NCBI GenBank assembly: GCA_016780435.1
Contig: JADHLU010000054.1
Span: 1 to 6,561, forward strand
DNA length: 6,561 bases
Reading direction: 5' to 3'
Source: Flavobacteriaceae bacterium
Lineage (GTDB): Bacteria > Bacteroidota > Bacteroidia > Flavobacteriales > Flavobacteriaceae
Each line of letters begins with the position of its first letter. Position 1 is the stretch's first letter. Shown here piece by piece: positions 1 to 6,011 of this stretch. Below the pieces are notes generated by a model. That model searched no databases. It was not told the DNA's origin and saw only the letters and a program-made list of their open reading frames with translations. A program made the position numbers and the translations under genes.

Positions 1-967
1 CCCGTGGCTCTCGGTAGGTGAAACCAAGCAGTTTTATAGATTGCAGGGGCTTGTTGTTTACAAACTTAAACTGCAAAAGCCCCTTATCTTCATCACTGAT
101 CCAGAGCTCACCGTAGAATTCATCTTTTGACTTTTCTTTAAAAGCCACTACGTGAACCCACTGGTCGCGAAATAAGGTGTAATCAATAAGTTGAAAGTCG
201 AACCGGTTGGGCTTCTCAAAAACCTTTATGACCGGATCTTTACTGTGGGGGTGATAGCGGGCCATTTCTGCAGCGCGCTGATAGCCCGCAGCAGATTGCC
301 ATCGGTGCCGCTTCTGAAGAGAGGCTTCTGTGATAGAATCTGACCTCAACGAGTCTTTGATCTCGCGAAAATCGTCTAGATCAATATCGTCTTCTCTGAC
401 CTTTGCGCCAAAGATTCCCGATTTGATTTTAAAGTAATGGCCGGCCTCTAAGCTGCGCTCTACCTCTTCTAAAAAAAATTCTTCAATATCCTTAGCTTCT
501 ACCTTACTGGATTCGTCTTCAAGCTGGAATCCGCGCACTAATTGGGTTCTCACCTTAACGGTGTCACTGTCGTTAAAGGCAAACCGATACAGGGCTTCGG
601 TATGCGCAGAGGATTGTTTGGGTATGCTCTGAGCGGCGCGGGCAATAAAGTCGTCATCTACCGCGTCTATGGTGGTTTTTTTGAGCTTGAAGTCTACATC
701 AATATCGTTCAGCTCTGAATGGCGCAAAAAATACAGAAGCTGACGCTCAGTCATGCGCTGCTGTTGGGTCGCTGACATAACCTCTTTGGCGGCCATTACC
801 AGTTCTTCTGCTGAGAGCGTGCTGTTACCAACCACCACTTCGCTGAGCATGATCGGTTTTTGCCCTAGGTCTAAGGTGTCTTGGCCAAAAACTAGTGGTG
901 ACGAGGGGGGCTGCTGTGCCCAGCCGAGCTGAAATGCGAGTAAAAAAACAGCGAACAGAGTTTTCAT
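1..967 (-). CDS. Secreted protein, partial; resembles Flavobacteriia carboxypeptidase-like regulatory-domain family
   Basis: The frame is open from ATG 967 to the left edge, giving 322 residues with the C-terminus missing. Residues 1-17 are a signal peptide (MK, hydrophobic core, G-W-A before QQ), so the protein is exported. Residues 40-47 read MLSEVVVG, the kind of segment that usually follows a CarboxypepD_reg-like domain in Bacteroidota secreted proteins, and residues 178-187 read HYFKIKSGIF. Residues 255-302 (FDFQLIDYTLFRDQWVHVVA onward, then GELWISDEDKG) look like the beta-rich repeat of DUF5686-related proteins. Only about 22 residues separate the signal peptide from the EVVV segment, so the usual N-terminal regulatory domain appears absent. 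An in-frame ATG at 982 is possible, but 967 gives the canonical signal peptide. Family placement is from memory of motifs and the function is unknown. The tRNA-Arg gene lies just upstream on the same strand. Confidence 0.8.
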   Translation of the reverse strand, partial: MKTLFAVFLLAFQLGWAQQPPSSPLVFGQDTLDLGQKPIMLSEVVVGNSTLSAEELVMAAKEVMSATQQQRMTERQLLYFLRHSELNDIDVDFKLKKTTIDAVDDDFIARAAQSIPKQSSAHTEALYRFAFNDSDTVKVRTQLVRGFQLEDESSKVEAKDIEEFFLEEVERSLEAGHYFKIKSGIFGAKVREDDIDLDDFREIKDSLRSDSITEASLQKRHRWQSAAGYQRAAEMARYHPHSKDPVIKVFEKPNRFDFQLIDYTLFRDQWVHVVAFKEKSKDEFYGELWISDEDKGLLQFKFVNNKPLQSIKLLGFTYREPR

Positions 968-990
968 GTTGTGTAGACGCATATTCACGC

Positions 991-999
991 CAAATGTTA
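991..999 (-). promoter_or_regulatory. Weak candidate -7 element for the secreted-protein gene
   Basis: The minus strand reads TAACATTTG, which is TA-N3-TTTG rather than the consensus TA-N2-TTTG. It sits about 24 bases upstream of ATG 967. No TTG -33 box is visible, because that region falls near the tRNA 3' end. Read-through from the tRNA promoter is the alternative. Confidence 0.25.
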
Positions 1000-1022
1000 C
1001 GTTAACTAATCGAGTGAATTTG

Positions 1023-1093
1023 TAGCCCCGGCGTGACTCGAACACGCATCTTGACCTTAGGAGTGTCTTATTCTTCCCTTGAACTACGGGGCC
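1023..1093 (-). tRNA. tRNA-Arg, anticodon CCT
   Basis: A 71-nt cloverleaf can be folded on the minus strand. The acceptor stem GGCCCCG/CGGGGCT is paired with a G-U at 1-72. The D stem is GTTC/GAAT with loop AAGGGAA. The T arm is GCGTG, loop TTCGAGT, CACGC, perfectly paired. The discriminator is A, followed by CA, so CCA is not fully encoded. The anticodon loop is CTCCTAA, giving U33, anticodon CCU and A37, which decodes AGG. AGG occurs in the adjacent nad genes, for example NadA Arg270, NadB Arg225, and NadC Arg93 and Arg235. The anticodon stem is odd: AGACA against GGTCA pairs only at its three inner positions, with A-A at 27-43 and A-G at 31-39. The other arms are intact and a good promoter lies upstream, so I call it a gene and not a pseudogene. 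Confidence 0.88.
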
Positions 1094-1105
1094 GCTTTAG
1101 AACCC

Positions 1106-1137
1106 TAAAGTTAACCCCTTGTTGGGATATTCAAAAA
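1106..1137 (-). promoter_or_regulatory. Promoter of the tRNA-Arg gene
   Basis: On the minus strand, TTTTTG (1132-1137) lies 18 bases before TAACTTTA (1106-1113). This fits the Bacteroidota pattern TTG-N17-23-TAnnTTTG, with one mismatch at the last base of the -7 box. The predicted transcription start is near 1100, about 7 bases before the mature tRNA 5' end at 1093. Confidence 0.6.
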
Positions 1138-1149
1138 GAAATTCAATGG

Positions 1150-1181
1150 TTAGCCTCATTGCTTAATAAGGGCTAACTTTG
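1150..1181 (+). promoter_or_regulatory. Promoter of the nadABC operon
   Basis: TAACTTTG at 1174-1181 is an exact match to the Bacteroidota -7 element TAnnTTTG. The -33 element is weak: TTA at 1150-1152, 21 bases upstream. The expected transcription start is about 1186-1188, leaving a leader of roughly 15 bases before ATG 1203. The element contains the TTG at 1179-1181 that would otherwise look like an upstream start codon for nadA. No regulator binding site or riboswitch is evident in the short leader. Confidence 0.6.
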
Positions 1182-1202
1182 AATGGTAAACTTCACCAAA
1201 TC

Positions 1203-2192
1203 ATGAGTGTAGCGTTTTCAACTTCGTCTCTACGTACTAAAGGATACCTCGACCTGCCCATTCCTAAGGGCATCGATTTAAAAGAGGCCATTCTTGAACT
1301 AAAAGCCAAGAAAAACGCCGTGCTGCTTGCGCATTACTACCAGACCAAAGACATTCAAGAGATTGCCGATTATTTGGGAGACAGCCTTTACTTGGCCAAA
1401 GCCGCCCAACGGGTAGATGCCGACATCATTGTCTTTGCTGGGGTACATTTTATGGCAGAGACCGCGAAGATTATCAATCCGTCTAAGAAGGTGCTCTTGC
1501 CCGATTTAAAGGCCGGATGTTCGTTGGCCGACTCGTGTCCGCCCGACCAATTTGCAGCCTTTAAGGCCAAGCATCCCGGAGCGGTTGTGGTTACCTATAT
1601 CAACTGTTCAGCGGAGATCAAGGCGCTCTCAGATATCGTGTGCACCTCTTCAAATGCGGTGGCCGTAATTGAGTCTATAGACCCAAACACCCCGATTATT
1701 TTTGCTCCAGACAAAAACCTAGGGCGATACCTGATCAAGGAGACCGGCCGTGACATGATACTATGGGACGGAGCGTGCATAGTACACGAGGCCTTTAGCT
1801 TTGACAAAATAGTGGCCCTTGCTAAGCAATACCCAAAGGCCAAGTTCATAGCCCACCCAGAGAGTGAGTCACAGGTGCTTGAAATAGCGCATTACATCGG
1901 AAGCACCTCAGGTCTGCTTTCTTTTGTGCAAAAAGACCCTGCCGAAACCTTCATTGTCGGAACTGAGGCCGGAATTCTGCACGAAATGCAAAAGGTCGCT
2001 CCGCACAAGAGGTTTATTGCAGCCCCGGTTGAAGACGAAACCTGCGCCTGCAGTGAATGTGCCTTTATGAAACTCAATACACTCGAAAAACTTTACCTCT
2101 GCCTTGAGCACGAACAGCCTGAGATTCTACTCGATGCTCAGTTGATGCAGCAGGCTTTGTTGCCCATAGAACGCATGCTGGCTCTGAAGTAA
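1203..2192 (+). CDS. nadA: Quinolinate synthase NadA
   Basis: This is a cytoplasmic [4Fe-4S] enzyme that condenses iminoaspartate with dihydroxyacetone phosphate to form quinolinate. From ATG 1203 it has 329 residues, a normal family length. The family motifs are present in order: AHYYQ (43-47), [10 protein letters not shown] (59-68), [11 protein letters not shown] (79-89), [13 protein letters not shown] (100-112), TYIN (131-134), CTSSNA (147-152), GACIVHEAF (190-198), HPE (218-220), GTEAG (253-257) and [12 protein letters not shown] (281-292). The expected cluster ligands are Cys106, Cys192 and Cys286. The last sits in CxCxxC, whereas E. coli has CxxCxxC. The frame extends 8 codons further to a TTG at 1179, but that TTG lies inside the -7 promoter box, so the ATG is chosen. 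The stop is followed directly by the nadB ATG. Confidence 0.96.
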   Translation: MSVAFSTSSLRTKGYLDLPIPKGIDLKEAILELKAKKNAVLLAHYYQTKDIQEIADYLGDSLYLAKAAQRVDADIIVFAGVHFMAETAKIINPSKKVLLPDLKAGCSLADSCPPDQFAAFKAKHPGAVVVTYINCSAEIKALSDIVCTSSNAVAVIESIDPNTPIIFAPDKNLGRYLIKETGRDMILWDGACIVHEAFSFDKIVALAKQYPKAKFIAHPESESQVLEIAHYIGSTSGLLSFVQKDPAETFIVGTEAGILHEMQKVAPHKRFIAAPVEDETCACSECAFMKLNTLEKLYLCLEHEQPEILLDAQLMQQALLPIERMLALK

Positions 2193-3755
2193 ATGATTAC
2201 AGATGTACTTGTTATTGGTTCGGGGATTGCCGGACTCTCATATGCCATAGAGCTAGCTGAAAGACGAAAAGATCTCGCGATCACGATCATTTCTAAGCGA
2301 GAGGCGTTTGAGTCGAACACCCGTTACGCTCAGGGTGGGATAGCGGTGGTTCAAGATTTTGCCGCCGACTCTTTTGAGAAACACGTTGCCGATACGCTTG
2401 CAGCCTCAGACGGTTTGGCTGATCTCAAAGTAGTCGAAAAGGTGGTTAAACAGGGCCCCGATCGACTGAAGCAGCTCATGCGTTGGGGGGCAGAATTTGA
2501 TCGACTTTCAGATGATGCAGCCCTCGAACTCGGAAAAGAGGGAGGCCATAACGCCCACCGCATAGTACACCATAAAGACCGATCGGGCTTTGAGATTCAA
2601 CGCGCCTTAATTGAGCGGCTTCAAATGCTTTCAAACATTTCGTTGCTCGAGAACCACACCCTAGTAGACCTGATTACCGATCACCACCACCATCAAGCCC
2701 CTAAACAGGCCTGTTATGGGGCTTACGTTATCTCTTTGGAGAGTTTGAGCGTAATTAAGATCAATGCGCAAGTAACGGTGCTATCGACCGGAGGGGCAGG
2801 CCAAGTTTACGCCTTTTCAACCAACCCTGAGTCGGCTACTGGAGACGGAATAGCCGCTTCCTATAGGGCCAAGGTGCGCATTGAAAATCTGCACTACGTA
2901 CAGTTTCATCCGACCGCATTGGCGGTGGAGGTGGGCGGAGCTCCGTTTCTGATCTCCGAGGCTGTTCGGGGTTTTGGAGGCCATCTGCTCAATGATGCAG
3001 GCCAGCGCTTTGTATTTGAGTACGACCCAAGAGGAGAGTTAGCCTCTAGAGATATTGTTTCTAGAGCCATTGAATTGGAGATGAAAAAGCAGGGGTCTTC
3101 TCATGTACACCTCAGTTTAAAACACCTTGAAGCTCAAGCTGTTTTGCAGGCCTTTCCGTCTATCGCAGAAAATTGCTTAAAGGTGGGTATAGATATAACC
3201 ACCGATCTCATTCCAGTTCGCCCAGCTGCCCATTACTTCTGCGGAGGCATCGATGTAGACCTCAACGCCAAGACCTCACTAGCCCGATTGTACGCCATCG
3301 GAGAATGCAGTCACACCAGCCTTCACGGGGCGAATCGACTCGCCTCAAATTCGTTGCTAGAAGCCCTAGTGTACGCCCATTCGGCTGTTGAATCTACTCT
3401 TGAAACCTTGACAGAGGGTACTTTTGCATCAGCCTATTTTGAGGCTATACCCGAGTGGAATCACGCGCATTCGATTCTAGATCGGCAGTCTCACGAACTG
3501 AGTAGTCTCAAGAAAGGGGTGCAGCAGCTCATGTCAGACAAGGTGGGTATCTTTAAGACTACCGCATCCTTAACCCAGGCCGAGAAAGAACTGGCGCATT
3601 TTTACCTGCGCACCCAGGCCATTTATAGCGAAAACAAACTAACCCCTCAACTTCTAGAGCTTCGAAATATGGTGAATGTCGCTTACCTGATCATCAAGCT
3701 GGCCCAGCAGGCCACCGAGAACAAAGGGGTTTTCTACAATCATGACTATGCTTAA
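2193..3755 (+). CDS. nadB: L-aspartate oxidase NadB
   Basis: This FAD enzyme oxidises L-aspartate to iminoaspartate, the substrate of NadA and first step of the pathway. Its 520 residues are close to the E. coli length of 540. The Rossmann motif GSGIAGL is at 9-15 and SNTRYAQGGIAVV at 41-53. EGGHNAHRIVHHKDRSG (116-132) carries the Glu that separates NadB from succinate dehydrogenase and fumarate reductase flavoproteins. STGGAGQVY (198-206), QFHPTAL (237-243), SEAVRGFGG (255-263), ASRDIVSRA (284-292), HYFCGGI (347-353) and GANRLASNSLLEA (379-391) follow, and all key active-site positions are kept. The C-terminus (GVFYNHDYA) is of normal type. A small oddity is four consecutive His at 164-167 in a loop. 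The start codon directly abuts the nadA stop (TAAATG), and the last 14 bases overlap nadC, which suggests translational coupling. Confidence 0.97.
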   Translation: MITDVLVIGSGIAGLSYAIELAERRKDLAITIISKREAFESNTRYAQGGIAVVQDFAADSFEKHVADTLAASDGLADLKVVEKVVKQGPDRLKQLMRWGAEFDRLSDDAALELGKEGGHNAHRIVHHKDRSGFEIQRALIERLQMLSNISLLENHTLVDLITDHHHHQAPKQACYGAYVISLESLSVIKINAQVTVLSTGGAGQVYAFSTNPESATGDGIAASYRAKVRIENLHYVQFHPTALAVEVGGAPFLISEAVRGFGGHLLNDAGQRFVFEYDPRGELASRDIVSRAIELEMKKQGSSHVHLSLKHLEAQAVLQAFPSIAENCLKVGIDITTDLIPVRPAAHYFCGGIDVDLNAKTSLARLYAIGECSHTSLHGANRLASNSLLEALVYAHSAVESTLETLTEGTFASAYFEAIPEWNHAHSILDRQSHELSSLKKGVQQLMSDKVGIFKTTASLTQAEKELAHFYLRTQAIYSENKLTPQLLELRNMVNVAYLIIKLAQQATENKGVFYNHDYA

Positions 3756-4620
3756 TACCCAGTCAGCTGCATTTGAGGGCACTCTTAATCAGTTTATCGC
3801 CTCGGCCTTATCTGAAGACATCGGATCGGGCGACCAGAGTGCACTTGCTTGCCTAGACCCAGATACTAGTGGGGCTGCCGATTGTCTTATAAAGGCCAAA
3901 GGAGTTATAGCCGGTATAGATTTGGCCCGACGCATTTTTGCGCATTACGATCAGCGTATTCGCTTCACGCCTTATCTAGTTGATGGGGATTCTATTCAAG
4001 AGGGAACCATTGCCTTTAGGGTAGAGGGCCCACAGGCATCGCTGCTTTCTACCGAGCGCTTAGTGCTCAATTGCCTTCAGCGCATGAGCGGAATAGCCAC
4101 GTTGACGCACAAGGTGCAACAGCTCATCGCACACACCAATTGCCGAGTGCTCGACACCCGAAAAACAACCCCCAACTTCAGAATCGCCGAGAAGTGGGCC
4201 GTTCAAATAGGGGGCGGTGAAAACCACCGCATGGGGCTGTATGATATGATCATGCTCAAAGACAATCACATTGATTATGCGGGAGGTGTCGCGCAGGCCA
4301 TTGAAAAAACCTTGGCTTATCTGAAACGGCAATCGAAGAACCTGCCTATTGTGGTAGAAACGCGCACGATTGAAGAGGTTGGCGCTTGCCTGGCCTATCA
4401 GGGGCGCATAGCGCGCATATTATTAGACAATATGAGCACCGATAGGCTACAAGAGGCACTTGAATTGATTGACGGCCGAATTCCAACGGAGGCCTCTGGA
4501 GGCATTAACTTGAGTAACGTGGTCTCTATAGCTGAAACGGGCGTAGATTACGTCTCAATGGGCAGCATCATTTATTCAGCAGAGGTACTCGATATGAGTC
4601 TAAAGGCGGTGAATAGATAA
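3742..4620 (+). CDS. nadC: Nicotinate-nucleotide pyrophosphorylase (carboxylating), NadC
   Basis: Quinolinate phosphoribosyltransferase: quinolinate plus PRPP gives nicotinate mononucleotide, CO2 and pyrophosphate, the third de novo step. Its 292 residues are a usual length. The N-terminal domain has EDIGSGDQS (25-33) and KAKGVIAG (51-58). The barrel contains ERLVLNCLQRMSGIAT (105-120), LDTRKTTP (137-144), GGGENHRMGLYD (157-168), MLKDNH (171-176), VVETRT (204-209), LLDNMS (227-232), ASGGI (251-255) and SMGSI (272-276). The substrate-binding Arg106, Arg140, Lys141, His162, Arg163, Lys173, Glu206 and Asp229 can be aligned by motif with the known set in Salmonella and Mycobacterium enzymes. The start at 3742 overlaps nadB by 14 bases; an in-frame ATG at 3748 would overlap by 8. 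It ends the operon, 11 bases from the stop of the convergent dehydrogenase gene. Confidence 0.97.
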   Translation: MTMLNTQSAAFEGTLNQFIASALSEDIGSGDQSALACLDPDTSGAADCLIKAKGVIAGIDLARRIFAHYDQRIRFTPYLVDGDSIQEGTIAFRVEGPQASLLSTERLVLNCLQRMSGIATLTHKVQQLIAHTNCRVLDTRKTTPNFRIAEKWAVQIGGGENHRMGLYDMIMLKDNHIDYAGGVAQAIEKTLAYLKRQSKNLPIVVETRTIEEVGACLAYQGRIARILLDNMSTDRLQEALELIDGRIPTEASGGINLSNVVSIAETGVDYVSMGSIIYSAEVLDMSLKAVNR

Positions 4621-4631
4621 GAGCTTTTCCC

Positions 4632-5387
4632 TTAATTTTCGCTTCGAAGCAAGGTAAACGCATTGCCTTGACTTGAAGGCATAACCACCACATCGGCCAC
4701 ATTTACATGCGGTGGGCGGGTCGCCATAAAGGCGATGATTTCGGCTACATCTTCTGCGTAAAGTGGGTTGGCCCCTTGGTAAACCTTTTCTGCCTTTTGC
4801 TGATCTCCTTTAAAGCGTACCGCTGAGAATTCGGTGTGCACCAGTCCCGGATGAATCGCTGCTACTCTAATGCGCTCTGAGAGCAAATCTAGCCTGAGAC
4901 CTTCGGTAAACTTGTCAACAGCCGCCTTGCTGGCGCAGTAAACTGATCCGTTTGCATAGGCTTGCTTGGCCGCGGTAGAACCCATATTGATGATCTGAGC
5001 CGATTGGCCTTTGGGTATAAGAGGCAGCACCGCTTTGGTGACGTAAAAGAGCCCCTTCACGTTGGAGTCTATCATGGCATCCCAGTCGTCTACAGAGGCC
5101 GATTGGGCCGGATCGAACCCATGAGCGTTTCCGGCATTATTGATTAGCAGGTCTACAGTCTGAAATGCTTCGGGCAGCGATGCGATGGCAGATTGAACTT
5201 CTTGATAATCGCACACATCAAAGGTCAATAGGGTTGACTTGTTAGTGAGTGTCTGAGCCAATTCGTGTAAGCGGTCTTCACGCCTTCCGCACAAAATGAA
5301 TTGAAAGTTGTGCTTGTCTAAGGCTTGGGCGGTGGCCCAGCCTATTCCACTGCTGGCTCCGGTGATTAGAGCGGTCTTTTGGCTCAT
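4632..5387 (-). CDS. Short-chain dehydrogenase, YdfG-like NADP-dependent 3-hydroxy acid dehydrogenase
   Basis: A classical cytoplasmic SDR of 251 residues. The cofactor motif TGASSGIG is at 9-16, followed by GRREDRL (34-40); the Arg residues after the second strand favour NADP(H). NNAG is at 83-86. The catalytic set is Asn109, Ser137 (MGSTAA), Tyr150 and Lys154 (YCASK). The segment HPGLVHTEF, VRFKGDQQKAEKVYQ and RPPHVNVADVVVMPSSQ (179-240) closely follows E. coli YdfG (248 residues), which oxidises serine, allo-threonine and related 3-hydroxy acids. The exact substrate here is inferred, since SDR specificities vary. It lies 51 bases downstream of the cupin gene and converges on nadC, so it is not part of the nad operon. 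The ATG at 5387 is the natural start, directly before the SDR first strand. Confidence 0.9.
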   Translation of the reverse strand: MSQKTALITGASSGIGWATAQALDKHNFQFILCGRREDRLHELAQTLTNKSTLLTFDVCDYQEVQSAIASLPEAFQTVDLLINNAGNAHGFDPAQSASVDDWDAMIDSNVKGLFYVTKAVLPLIPKGQSAQIINMGSTAAKQAYANGSVYCASKAAVDKFTEGLRLDLLSERIRVAAIHPGLVHTEFSAVRFKGDQQKAEKVYQGANPLYAEDVAEIIAFMATRPPHVNVADVVVMPSSQGNAFTLLRSEN

Positions 5388-5411
5388 GGCTGTGCATTTT
5401 TTTTAAAACTA

Positions 5412-5420
5412 CAAAGCCTA
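5412..5420 (-). promoter_or_regulatory. Weak candidate -7 element for the dehydrogenase gene
   Basis: The minus strand reads TAGGCTTTG, which is TA-N3-TTTG, one base longer than the consensus spacing, about 25 bases before ATG 5387. No -33 TTG is visible. Because the cupin gene ends only 51 bases upstream on the same strand, co-transcription from the cupin promoter is equally possible. Confidence 0.22.
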
Positions 5421-5438
5421 GGCCTAGCACCCTGAATT

Positions 5439-5924
5439 TTAGCGGTCTTTTTTTAGCTTTTCGGCAACTTCATCGTAATAGGCCTGGCTAACTACCTCTG
5501 TCCAGGTGGTAGGTTCAGATCCGCCATAGAGCGCGAGATAAGTGACGTCTTGCTCTTTTGATGAGGCATGCCAATGCACTGTTTCTTTTGCACATTTGAT
5601 AATGTCTCCTACCTTCATGCGCATGGGTTCTTTACCTTTTTCTTGATAATAACCCTCACCTTCTACAATGATCAATACTTGAACCGATCCGTGCTTATGC
5701 CAATCTAAAGTAGAGTTAGCTTTAAAGGTGGCTTTGGTTATGCCGTAGTTGGTGTCTTCAGTCTCTCTTAATACACCATTGAGCCATGCCTCTCCAATAT
5801 AATGGGTGTTTGGAGCTTTAAAGCCCTCATCTAAGTACGAGCTTACCACGTAGGTCGAATCTTGAGCGTAGCCGAGAAAAGATAGGCCAACACAGGCAAT
5901 TAGGTATAGATACTTCATATGCAT
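5439..5924 (-). CDS. Exported small cupin with HxHx3Q metal site
   Basis: From ATG 5924 the protein has 161 residues. A signal peptide ends at G-Y-A before Q21, so it acts outside the cytoplasm, most likely in the periplasm. One cupin barrel follows. Motif 1 is WHKHGSVQVLIIVEGEG (75-91), giving His76, His78 and Gln82. Motif 2 is GDIIKCAKETVHWHAS (106-121), giving His117 as the fourth ligand plus His119. This three-His, one-Gln arrangement with HWH is that of TM1459-like and bacterial mandelonitrile-lyase-like (GtHNL) small cupins, which bind manganese or another divalent metal. Physiological substrates of most relatives are unknown, so I do not assign a reaction. The frame extends to a TTG at 5939, but that lies inside the -7 promoter box. 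ATG 5918 (MKYLYL) is an equally plausible start, giving 159 residues. Confidence 0.87.
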   Translation of the reverse strand: MHMKYLYLIACVGLSFLGYAQDSTYVVSSYLDEGFKAPNTHYIGEAWLNGVLRETEDTNYGITKATFKANSTLDWHKHGSVQVLIIVEGEGYYQEKGKEPMRMKVGDIIKCAKETVHWHASSKEQDVTYLALYGGSEPTTWTEVVSQAYYDEVAEKLKKDR

Positions 5925-5936
5925 TACCGTTTTACT

Positions 5937-5967
5937 CAAAGATATAAATGTGTCTATTGAAAGACAG
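5937..5967 (-). promoter_or_regulatory. Promoter of the cupin gene
   Basis: On the minus strand, TATCTTTG at 5937-5944 exactly matches the Bacteroidota -7 element TAnnTTTG. A weak -33 candidate, CTG at 5965-5967, lies 20 bases upstream. Transcription should start near 5931, leaving a leader of 7 to 13 bases before ATG 5924 or 5918. The A-rich TAAAA just before the ATG may assist initiation in place of a Shine-Dalgarno sequence. Confidence 0.55.
5951..5966. repeat. Inverted repeat in the spacer of the cupin promoter
   Basis: TGTCT and AGACA form perfect 5-base arms around the 6-base spacer ATTGAA. The repeat fills most of the gap between the -33 and -7 elements of the cupin promoter, a position typical of a repressor operator. 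The arms are short enough that chance cannot be excluded. Confidence 0.35.
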
Positions 5968-6011
5968 TACCTTTTTTAAGGAGAGCCCGACCAAAATTAA
6001 TGAACTGCTAC

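Noticed and set aside
471..478. Run of eight A (T on the coding strand) in the left gene, considered as a frameshift site
   Set aside because: The frame reads through with consistent family-like sequence on both sides, so there is no sign of a shift.
1595..1849. Open antisense frame inside nadA (similar ones occur opposite nadB and nadC)
   Set aside because: It lies opposite strongly conserved coding sequence, and I saw no promoter or recognisable protein motif.
3173..3391. Open 72-codon frame on the plus strand inside nadB
   Set aside because: It overlaps conserved NadB coding sequence in another frame, and its translation is a basic, Ser/Arg-rich string without recognisable features.
4641..4650. 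Palindrome GCTTCGAAGC just past nadC, considered as a terminator between the convergent genes
   Set aside because: It lies within the last codons of the dehydrogenase gene, can form only a very short stem, and is not followed by a T tract in either direction.
5418..5427. Palindrome CTAGGCCTAG between the cupin and dehydrogenase genes
   Set aside because: A 10-base palindrome without a loop makes a poor hairpin. It has no T tract directly after it, so it is neither a convincing terminator nor a supported operator.
5970..5981. CCTTTTTTAAGG hairpin, considered as terminator of the rightmost gene
   Set aside because: The stem has only four pairs, and no T tract follows on the minus strand.
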